Position numbers and translations under genes: made by a program. A stretch of 5,206 bases of DNA from UBA9547 sp044349205. GTDB taxonomy: Bacteria; Bacteroidota; Bacteroidia; Cytophagales; UBA9547. Within the stretch, counting starts at the first letter, position 1; every line of letters starts with the position of its first letter. The notes under the pieces were generated by a model, which ran no database searches, had not been told where the DNA came from, and saw only the letters and a program-made list of their open reading frames with translations. Below, in pieces: positions 1-4,714 of the stretch. Location: assembly GCA_044349205.1 (NCBI GenBank), contig JBIKRJ010000169.1, positions 1 to 5,206 of the forward strand, written 5' to 3'.

Positions 1-1
1 C

Positions 2-32
2 TTTGCAACCCGGAAATAGGAAACTAGATACG
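2..32 (+). promoter_or_regulatory. Candidate tRNA-Asp promoter
   Basis: A TTTG at 2-5 is followed after 19 bases by TAGATACG (25-32). This resembles the Bacteroidota sigma-ABfr pattern of TTTG at about -33 and TAnnTTTG at about -7; the -7 box matches at TA, the next T and the final G only. Transcription would start at about 37-40, just ahead of the tRNA at 41. The spacing fits well but the -7 match is partial and the window begins here, so this is tentative. Confidence 0.35.
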
Positions 33-40
33 GAGTTCTT

Positions 41-114
41 GGATCGGTAGTTCAGTTGGTTAGAATGCCGCCCTGTCACGGCGGAGGTCGCGGGTTCGAG
101 TCCCGTCCGGTCCG
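41..114 (+). tRNA. tRNA-Asp (anticodon GTC)
   Basis: A full cloverleaf can be folded. The acceptor stem pairs GGATCGG (41-47) with CCGGTCC (107-113), with one T-G wobble, and G114 is the discriminator base. The anticodon stem pairs CCGCC (68-72) with GGCGG (80-84) around the loop CTGTCAC, giving anticodon GTC at 75-77, which reads aspartate codons. The T arm carries the canonical GGTTCGA. CCA is not encoded. The last bases of the gene are repeated at 3374-3388, so the 3' end of this tRNA appears to have been supplied by an integrated element while the tRNA stayed intact. Confidence 0.97.
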
Positions 115-115
115 C
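101..115. repeat. Left attachment-site repeat (attL core)
   Basis: The sequence TCCCGTCCGGTCCGC forms the 3' half of the T arm, the acceptor strand and the discriminator of tRNA-Asp, plus one base. An identical copy lies at 3374-3388 in the same orientation. A tRNA 3' end is a classic target for tyrosine recombinases, which leaves such a duplication at both ends of the insert. Confidence 0.75.
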
Positions 116-127
116 TATAAAACACTT

Positions 128-155
128 AACCCATTGATTTTCAATGGGTTATTTT
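128..155 (+). terminator. Intrinsic terminator after tRNA-Asp, on the island side
   Basis: AACCCATTGA (128-137) pairs perfectly over 10 bases with TCAATGGGTT (141-150) around a TTT loop, followed by ATTTT. It lies 13 bases after the tRNA and should end its transcript. If the island model holds, this terminator came with the element, whereas the host's own tRNA terminator is now at 3389-3424. The hairpin also contains the ATG at 144, which makes that codon a poor translation start. Confidence 0.75.
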
Positions 156-593
156 GTGCCTGTAGCTGAAAGTGTAGCAAACGGGTTCTTTCTACCCATT
201 TCTTATCTTCTTTCCTATCTCTTTTTCAAAGATTACAAATTTATAATGAAAGATGTGTACTCAACCGATGCAAATGCTAAATTAAGTGCCATTTTGGAAG
301 CGCATTATAAAAAAGTGTCTAAACAGTTGGGATATACTGTAAATCCTGATGAGAATCTTGTGAATGACGCTGGCTATGCCGCTTTGGGTGCAAAACAATT
401 GGATAAGGCTGGTGATTTATTCAAACTCAATGTTAAGAATTATCCCAAAAGCTCAAATGCTTTTGACTCTCTTGGCGATTATTATCTTGAAATTAATGAT
501 TATGCAAATGCTACTGAAAACTTCAAAAAGACATTAGAAATCAAAGAAATTCCGCAAACAAGAACTAAGTTGGAAAAATTGTTAAAAAAATAA
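144..593 (+). pseudogene. C-terminal fragment of an esterase with TPR tail
   Basis: The open frame has 149 codons, but only the part from about residue 25 looks like protein of a known type. Residues from about SYLFFKDYKF resemble the junction between a Bacteroidota alpha/beta-hydrolase esterase domain and its C-terminal tail. About residues 66-147 form roughly two TPR-like helical hairpins (AGYAALGAKQLDKAGDLF, then SLGDYYLEINDYANATENF). The hydrolase core, with the GxSxG serine and the acid and histidine residues, is missing. The ATG at 144 lies inside a terminator stem, so it is unlikely to be a real start; ATG 246 is an alternative that would give a TPR-only peptide. The 5' end is lost at the island's left arm, within about 100 bases of the att core. 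It ends 4 bases before the DinB-like gene. The TPR call is firm from pattern; the esterase parentage is recalled from family architecture. Confidence 0.65.
161..178 (+). repeat. Left-arm tandem TGTAGC pair
   Basis: TGTAGC occurs at 161-166 and again at 173-178, a 12-base period, about 45 bases inside the left att core. A pair with the same period and orientation lies at 3241-3258 near the right end. Paired short repeats flanking an att core are typical of recombinase arm-type binding sites, but no binding protein is known here. Confidence 0.45.
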
Positions 594-597
594 ACAC

Positions 598-1044
598 TTG
601 AATACCAAAACATTATTCGCTTTTTTTGAACGAGATTTGAACAAGTTGATTGCCGAAGTTGAACTTTATCAACTGGAAGAAAATATTTGGAGAGTGGAGA
701 AAAACATTGCTAATTCGGCAGGGAACTTAGTCCTTCATTTAGTTGGAAATTTGCATACTTTCATTGGGAAAGAAATAGGCAAAACAAACTATGTGAGGGA
801 CAGAGAACTCGAATTTTCTCAAAAAAATGTTCCCAAACAGGAATTGATTGCCAGCATAAATGACACCATCATAATGGTTAAAAATTCACTTTCGGCACTC
901 ACAAACGAAGATTTGGAAAAAGATTATCCCTTGATGAAATTTCCAGAAGTGGTAACAAACGAATACTTATTGGTTCATTTGGCTACCCATTTGGCGTATC
1001 ATCTTGGGCAAGTCAATTATCACAGAAGGCTCATTGACCAATAA
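598..1044 (+). CDS. DinB-superfamily protein
   Basis: This 148-residue protein has the size and mostly helical character of the DinB/YfiT-like four-helix-bundle family. Three histidines are placed as in the family's metal site: H47 in NLVLHLVGN, and H131 and H135 in the C-terminal stretch HLATHLAYHLGQ. Family members are metal-binding proteins; some act as thiol-dependent (bacillithiol or mycothiol) transferases, and most in Bacteroidota have no known reaction, so no substrate is assigned. It has no signal peptide and should be cytoplasmic. The start is TTG at 598: a stop in the same frame at 583-585 excludes anything upstream, and the next in-frame ATG would remove more than half the protein. 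It follows the truncated esterase by 4 bases, so it was probably translated from the same transcript. With that gene's 5' end lost, its current promoter is unclear. Confidence 0.88.
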   Translation: MNTKTLFAFFERDLNKLIAEVELYQLEENIWRVEKNIANSAGNLVLHLVGNLHTFIGKEIGKTNYVRDRELEFSQKNVPKQELIASINDTIIMVKNSLSALTNEDLEKDYPLMKFPEVVTNEYLLVHLATHLAYHLGQVNYHRRLIDQ

Positions 1045-1089
1045 AAAACGGTCGTTTTAGTATTTAATTCGCATTACTCAAAAAAAAAC

Positions 1090-2514
1090 GTGAAAAAAAA
1101 AGCAATCATCACCAAAATAGTAGCCTGTATTTCTTTATTACTTGTTTTAGGCTCGCTTAACGGCTATGGTCAAACGAAAATTAGTAAAGCATTATTAGTC
1201 AAAGATTTGGCTATTTTGAAGAAAAATCTCGAAAAAATCCACCCAGGGCTATATACCTACTCGTCTAAAACACGAATAGATGAATGGTTTGCTGAAACCC
1301 AAAATAGTTTAAAGGATTCGATGAGCTACATTCAGTTTTATGAATTGGTAGCACCCTTGAACAACATTATAAAAAATGGACATAGTTTTGTAAAACTTGA
1401 ACGTTTTAAGAAGACTTACAACATTATCCCTATCCGATTGTATAGGGATAAAGATGCGTTTTATGTGCTTGATTCTTTTGATGAAAAATACAAAAATCTC
1501 ATTGGGAAGGAAATTATTGCCATTGAGGGTTTGCCTGTGGTCGACATATTTAACAGGCTACTTCAGTACCAAACCCGTGATGGCGAAAACCTAACATTTC
1601 CCACAGAAAAACTATTGTATTATTTTAATTTGGATTATTCGCTTATTTATGGTGCAAAGGATAGCTATGAAATTACTTTGGTAGAAGCTACCCAAAAAAC
1701 ATCGATGACAGTAAGGAGTATTTCGAGTAAGGATATTCAATTTTACGATACAACCCCCGAAAAAAAACCTGTTCTTTTTAGCATAAAGGATTCAGTAGGG
1801 GTACTTACCTTTAAAACTTTTGAAAAATCGAGGCTAAAAAAGATAGCTTATAAGAAGTTGTTGCGGGAAATATTCAGTTCAATTAAAGCAGAAGGTGTCA
1901 AACATTTAATTGTTGATGTGCGGAATAACGGCGGCGGTGATGCTGTTCCTAATCAAGAACTCATTTCCTATTTGTACGACAAGGAATTTAAGTTATTTAA
2001 AAATATTTATACCATTACCAAAAAAATTGAAGACAAAAAATACTATAAGCAGGAGGGCGTTTTTTGGTTCAATACCTTAGTAAGTTGGTTCAAGTTAGAA
2101 AAAATAGATAAAAACTACTATCGCGCTAAAACTAAAGGCTCTGATTCATATTTTCCCAAAGCCGACAATTATAAGGGCAAGTTGTATATACTAACCAATG
2201 GACGCAGTTTTTCGGCTACAGGAGAGTTTGCCTCATTTATAAAACACCATCGAGAGGCTGTATTTATAGGTGAAGAAGTTGGCGGTAATCAATATCAAAA
2301 TACAAGCGGCTTATCCTATTATATCACTTTGCCCAATTCGAGATTGCGCGTATTTATTCCTACCATTCTTTGGGAGCTAAATGTGGATATAAAAAATGAT
2401 GCTCATGGCGTGAAACCTGATTATTTTGTAAGAAATTCAATTACTGACGAATTGGAACATAAAGATACTGTCATGGATTTTGCATTTCGACTCATAAAAA
2501 AGAAGGCTGATTAG
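1090..2514 (+). CDS. Secreted S41-family (C-terminal-processing/tricorn-like) peptidase
   Basis: This 474-residue protein begins with a Sec signal peptide (KKK, then a hydrophobic run to about residue 22, with likely cleavage near YGQ 26-28), so it should act in the periplasm or outside the cell. A helical region (about 30-110) leads into a stretch around 135-155 (NLIGKEIIAIEGLPVVDI) that resembles the end of a PDZ-like module. The S41 domain covers about 230-470, with the core DVRNNGGG (276-283) and the nucleophile motif NGRSFSATGEF, in which S375 is the likely catalytic serine and E379 lies four residues on. GEEVGGNQ (394-400) and HGVKPDY (439-445) fit the end of the fold. S41 enzymes are serine proteases; the substrate is unknown here. 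The start is GTG 1090, chosen because it directly precedes the signal peptide. The gene is intact and is the largest cargo gene of the island. Confidence 0.9.
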   Translation: MKKKAIITKIVACISLLLVLGSLNGYGQTKISKALLVKDLAILKKNLEKIHPGLYTYSSKTRIDEWFAETQNSLKDSMSYIQFYELVAPLNNIIKNGHSFVKLERFKKTYNIIPIRLYRDKDAFYVLDSFDEKYKNLIGKEIIAIEGLPVVDIFNRLLQYQTRDGENLTFPTEKLLYYFNLDYSLIYGAKDSYEITLVEATQKTSMTVRSISSKDIQFYDTTPEKKPVLFSIKDSVGVLTFKTFEKSRLKKIAYKKLLREIFSSIKAEGVKHLIVDVRNNGGGDAVPNQELISYLYDKEFKLFKNIYTITKKIEDKKYYKQEGVFWFNTLVSWFKLEKIDKNYYRAKTKGSDSYFPKADNYKGKLYILTNGRSFSATGEFASFIKHHREAVFIGEEVGGNQYQNTSGLSYYITLPNSRLRVFIPTILWELNVDIKNDAHGVKPDYFVRNSITDELEHKDTVMDFAFRLIKKKAD

Positions 2515-2580
2515 AATAAAATTGTATGCCTAGTGAAGTTCTGTATTTCAAGTTTTTCATAATTTAAACAATAACACATC

Positions 2581-3159
2581 ATGAAAAAAATACTATTGCA
2601 GGCAATTTACCTCTCTTTCCTAATCGTTCTCACAGTATCTTGTACGCAGGAAGATGTGAAATTTGAAGGTAAAACGGAAAATTTTAGCATAAGCTCTCGA
2701 ATTATTAACGATAGCTATCCTATTGAGGTTTATTTGCCCATGAATTACAATAGCAATCAACCCAATTTGCTCATCATAGGGCTTGACGCAGAGCTATCTT
2801 TTAAGGAAATTGCGAGTATAATTTCTGAAAAAGTATCTCAAGGAACTATGCCACCTTGCGTATTTATTGGTGTTGGCAATCTCAAAGGTAGAAATAGAGA
2901 CTACACACCTACTGCATACGAACACGGCTTAGGTGGTGCAGAGAATTTTTATCGCTTTTTAAAGGAGGAGTTAATTCCAGAGGTTGCAATAAGGTATAAT
3001 ATTAAACCCACAAACGAAAAAATCTTAATAGGACACTCTTTTGGGGCACTTTTTACACATTATGCTATGTTTCAAAACAGGGCTGATAACCCATTTAATA
3101 AATTCGTTTCTGTAGGCTGTTCGTTTTGGTATGATTCAGGAGTAATTTTTGAAAATTGA
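2581..3159 (+). pseudogene. N-terminal fragment of a lipoprotein esterase (alpha/beta hydrolase)
   Basis: The 192-residue frame starts at ATG 2581 with a signal peptide ending in LTVSC, so C21 is a plausible lipidation site. It then matches the N-terminal part of the putative-esterase (IroE/esterase D-like) alpha/beta hydrolases: a beta-strand LLIIGLDAE, the conserved GNLKGRNRDYTPT (99-111), GGAENFYRFLKEELIP (118-133) and the nucleophile elbow GHSFG (151-155, with S153 as the serine). It stops after SFWYDSGVIFEN, just where the family continues toward its catalytic acid and histidine. About a third of the domain is therefore missing and hydrolysis is not expected. After the stop, another frame stays open from 3155 to 3295 and begins with charged residues, which suggests frame loss as well as truncation. 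The break coincides with the start of the island's right arm. Confidence 0.75.
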
Positions 3160-3183
3160 AGAAATTGAAATTAAAAAACATAA

Positions 3184-3204
3184 AACCTGGCCCGAACCTG
3201 GCCC
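3184..3204 (+). repeat. Right-arm tandem AACCTGGCCC pair
   Basis: AACCTGGCCC occurs at 3184-3193 and 3195-3204, an 11-base period, in the non-coding stretch after the broken esterase. It is unusually GC-rich for its surroundings. It may be a protein-binding site of the recombination region; that role is inferred from position only. Confidence 0.5.
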
Positions 3205-3240
3205 AAAAGAAAAAACCACCTATGCAAAAAAAAATAAAGA

Positions 3241-3258
3241 TGTAGCAGAATCCGTAGC
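3241..3258 (+). repeat. Right-arm tandem (T/C)GTAGC pair
   Basis: TGTAGC at 3241-3246 is followed by CGTAGC at 3253-3258, a 12-base period. The spacing and orientation are the same as in the pair at 161-178 near the other end of the island. Outside the GTAGC core, both copies share a GAA between the two units. This mirrors arm-type recombinase sites. Confidence 0.45.
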
Positions 3259-3280
3259 TACTACCCCCTATTTTAGTCAA

Positions 3281-3364
3281 TTTAGATATGTTTAGATGAG
3301 AAGAATATAAAGGTAAACCCTTTATATTAGAGGGTTTCATCAGTTTAGGATAAGTTAGGATAAG
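3281..3364 (+). repeat. Right-arm helically phased TTTAG / TTAGGATAAG repeats
   Basis: TTTAGATATG (3281-3290) is followed directly by TTTAGATGAG (3291-3300), an 8 of 10 match. Further on, TTAGGATAAG is perfectly duplicated back to back at 3345-3354 and 3355-3364, ending 10 bases before the right att core. A 7-base inverted repeat (AAACCCT 3315-3321, AGGGTTT 3331-3337) lies between the two sets. Ten-base periods place the copies on one face of the helix, as expected for cooperative binding by a recombinase or directionality factor. No binding protein can be identified from the sequence. Confidence 0.5.
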
Positions 3365-3373
3365 GTTCAAATT

Positions 3374-3388
3374 TCCCGTCCGGTCCGC
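3374..3388. repeat. Right attachment-site repeat (attR core)
   Basis: This is an exact copy of the tRNA-Asp 3' end at 101-115. The bases before it (GGTTCAAATT) look like a degenerate T arm, with two bases more than the tRNA, so the island's own att site probably imitates part of the tRNA. No other part of a tRNA is present here. The strong terminator begins at the next base. Confidence 0.75.
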
Positions 3389-3424
3389 AAAAGCCCTTAA
3401 CTTTCAATGAGTTAGGGGCTTTTT
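3389..3424 (+). terminator. Strong intrinsic terminator, probably the original tRNA-Asp terminator
   Basis: AAAAGCCCTTAACT (3389-3402) pairs with AGTTAGGGGCTTTT (3410-3423) through 14 positions with one T-G wobble, around a 7-base loop, and ends in a T run. It abuts the right att repeat, where no tRNA body remains. The best explanation is that it served tRNA-Asp before the island was inserted. It now ends + strand transcription from the island. Confidence 0.75.
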
Positions 3425-3442
3425 CGTTTAAAAAATTCAAAC

Positions 3443-3472
3443 AAAAAAAGACCCTTATTGCTAAGGGCCCTT
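3443..3472 (-). terminator. Terminator of the NTF2-like gene pair
   Basis: On the - strand, CCCTTA and TAAGGG (stem arms at 3462-3467 and 3452-3457 on +) pair around a 4-base loop. The hairpin is followed by a run of seven T residues (the A run at 3443-3449 on +). It lies about 30 bases past the stop of the 3502-4026 gene and faces the terminator at 3389-3424, as expected for converging transcription units. Confidence 0.7.
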
Positions 3473-3501
3473 TCTTCGTATTTTTTTCCAAACTTAAAAG
3501 C

Positions 3502-4026
3502 TTATTGCTTTGGTGCAGTAGCAGCATTAATTAGGCCAGTTACATCAAAGTATTCGTCCGCATCTATAATTTTATGGTCTTTATTGAATTTGTACACCGC
3601 ATAAAATTTTTGATTGAATTTTACACCGTTTGCAATTGATTCAGACTGCCATCTTACATATGTTCTAACACTACCATCTGCTTTCATAGAAGCTGTATCC
3701 AATCCTGGTAACATCACTTCCACATTTGCATTTACATTCTTAAGCATTTTATGGAAATTAGCAAGTCTTTCTAACATTGCTTCCTTGCCAATAGCTGCTG
3801 TATCATTGATACCAGGACCATGAAATTTAATGGTATCAGCAATATAAGTAGCGAATTCAGTTAAGTCGTTTTTAGCAAATGCTTTAAAGCCCGCATCTAC
3901 CACTTTTGCGTTTTCTTTGAATTCAGCCATCATTGCATCATCTGATCCAGTACTAGTTGTTGCTTGTGGATTTGTACAAGCAAATAATGAAATGGCAGTA
4001 GCCATTACTAAAATTGTTTTTTTCAT
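3502..4026 (-). CDS. NTF2-like (SnoaL-type) lipoprotein
   Basis: This 174-residue protein has a short signal peptide ending in SLFAC, so C17 is the probable lipidated cysteine and the protein should be membrane-anchored outside the cytoplasm. A low-complexity linker rich in T, S and D (about 18-32) leads to an NTF2-like alpha+beta cone domain (about 38-168): a first helix with GFKAFAKNDLTEFATYIADTI, then FHGPG, a helix around KEAMLERLANFHKML, and sheet strands including YVRWQSE, KFYAVYKF and KIIDADEYFD. NTF2-like folds serve as enzymes, binding domains or immunity-type proteins; nothing here fixes the role. It lies 11 bases after the paralogous gene 4038-4538 and begins with nearly the same codons (MKKTILV, then AC at 16-17), which supports both the start and a tandem-duplication origin. 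The pair is probably transcribed together. Confidence 0.85.
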   Translation of the reverse strand: MKKTILVMATAISLFACTNPQATTSTGSDDAMMAEFKENAKVVDAGFKAFAKNDLTEFATYIADTIKFHGPGINDTAAIGKEAMLERLANFHKMLKNVNANVEVMLPGLDTASMKADGSVRTYVRWQSESIANGVKFNQKFYAVYKFNKDHKIIDADEYFDVTGLINAATAPKQ

Positions 4027-4037
4027 AGATTTATTTT

Positions 4038-4538
4038 TTATTTAGCATCATAGATTACTTGTTCCCAATGAATTTTTCCGTCTTTAATCGCAAAGGCTCC
4101 AAAAGTTAAGGTTTTCATAGTTTCGCCAGTCTTTGCCTTAGCTGAAAATCTAACCCAAGCATGACCCCACTTATAACCTTTGTAACGTTCGTCATCAGTT
4201 GCAACAGTCACAACTTCGTAATTTGGTGTGCCTGAATCTACCACACCTTCAAATAATTCTCTTTGCTTTTTAAACATTTCAACTCTATCAGACACACTCA
4301 TTCCCACAGTATCTCCGTTATGCCATGATTTAGCTGTGTCACTAAAGCAAGAAGCCCATGTAGCCCAATCTCCATTACTATAAGCTGTGATTGCTTTTTT
4401 CATTAATTCTACTTCTGGACCTTCTTTTACACAACTAGATGCAGTAGCATCTGTTTCAGTTGAAGCAGTTTTTTCAGCAGGTGTTGTACAAGCGAAAATA
4501 GTTGTAGCTAAAAGTGCTACTAGGATTGTTTTTTTCAT
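4038..4538 (-). CDS. NTF2-like (SnoaL-type) lipoprotein, first gene of the pair
   Basis: This 166-residue protein starts with a lipoprotein signal peptide ending in TIFAC (C17 probably lipidated), followed by a T/S/A/E-rich linker (18-35). The NTF2-like domain spans about 42-165: a helix ending in AITAYSNGDWATWASCFSDT, the segment SWHNGD (71-76), a helix around RVEMFKKQRELFE, and strands including YEVVTV, HAWVRFSAK and LTFGAFAIKDGKIHWEQ. Many Bacteroidota carry such nuclear-transport-factor-2-like lipoproteins without a known function, and no catalytic set can be assigned. Two non-signal cysteines (C36 and C64) could pair, but that is speculative. ATG 4538 directly precedes the signal peptide. 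The gene follows a 176-base gap after the AlkB-like gene, so it probably has its own promoter and leads a two-gene operon. Confidence 0.85.
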   Translation of the reverse strand: MKKTILVALLATTIFACTTPAEKTASTETDATASSCVKEGPEVELMKKAITAYSNGDWATWASCFSDTAKSWHNGDTVGMSVSDRVEMFKKQRELFEGVVDSGTPNYEVVTVATDDERYKGYKWGHAWVRFSAKAKTGETMKTLTFGAFAIKDGKIHWEQVIYDAK

Positions 4539-4562
4539 GATTTTTTTATGTTTTTTACGTTA

Positions 4563-4593
4563 TAAATATATGTATCTTTTTGATACTAAAAAA
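4563..4593 (-). promoter_or_regulatory. Candidate promoter and operator of the NTF2-like operon
   Basis: On the - strand, TATATTTA (4570-4563) matches five of six fixed positions of the Bacteroidota -7 box TAnnTTTG. A TTTT (4593-4590) lies 19 bases upstream, where TTTG would be expected. The spacer contains an inverted repeat GTATC-TTTTT-GATAC (4572-4586), well placed for a repressor or other regulator. The region is very AT-rich, so chance matches are likely. Confidence 0.3.
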
Positions 4594-4681
4594 TATTTTA
4601 GAGCACCAATAAGGACACTATTTTAATCGAAGCATAAATTATTGAAAAAATCATCCATACCAACCATTTGACCTATAAATA

Positions 4682-4700
4682 TGTTCCATTTTATGGAATA
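4682..4700 (-). terminator. Weak hairpin after the AlkB-like gene
   Basis: TTCCAT (4684-4689) and ATGGAA (4693-4698) form a 6-base stem with a TTT loop, extendable to 8 with a wobble. It lies 14 bases past the stop of the AlkB-like gene on the - strand. No good T run follows, so it is either a weak terminator or a protein-binding palindrome. Confidence 0.3.
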
Positions 4701-4714
4701 GGAACAATTTAGGG

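Larger units (their letters stand above)
101..3388. mobile_element. tRNA-Asp-integrated genomic island, no integrase seen
   Basis: The interval is bounded by two exact 15-base direct repeats, at the 3' end of tRNA-Asp (101-115) and at 3374-3388. This is the usual outcome of tyrosine-recombinase integration into a tRNA gene. The right repeat is followed immediately by a strong terminator of the kind expected downstream of the original tRNA. All cargo lies on the + strand: an esterase C-terminal piece, a DinB-like gene, an S41-family peptidase and an esterase N-terminal piece. Everything to the right is on the - strand. Both end regions hold short tandem repeats that could be recombinase arm sites. 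No recombinase, excisionase, relaxase or replication gene is visible, so it is either a decayed remnant or an element moved in trans. The boundaries are seen in the sequence; mobility is inferred. Confidence 0.72.

Noticed and set aside
144..245. First 34 codons of the leftmost frame as a real N-terminus
   Set aside because: The ATG lies inside the tRNA terminator stem, and the reading passes through the left-arm repeats before reaching recognisable protein sequence.
1045..1058. Hairpin AAAACG-GT-CGTTTT after the DinB-like gene as a terminator
   Set aside because: The loop is too small, the stem is weak and AT-rich, and no T run follows.
3155..3295. Remnant of an integrase gene
   Set aside because: The short alternate frame shows no R-H-R-Y residues or other tyrosine-recombinase signature, so I did not call one.
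3281..3364. CRISPR array
   Set aside because: The repeats are 10 bases long, directly adjacent and few, with no unique spacers of regular length.
3095..3370. 91-codon - strand frame rich in F and G across the island's right arm
   Set aside because: It overlaps the clearly coding esterase fragment and the repeat-rich arm. Its composition is just the complement of A-rich DNA, and it resembles no protein family.
116..3373. Integron gene cassette or insertion-sequence transposon
   Set aside because: No attC-like folded sites, terminal inverted repeats or transposase are visible; the boundaries are direct repeats of a tRNA end.
3364..3388. A second, decayed tRNA-Asp gene
   Set aside because: Only the 3' end matches. 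The upstream bases contain no anticodon or D arm, and the T arm has two extra bases. An att repeat explains this better.
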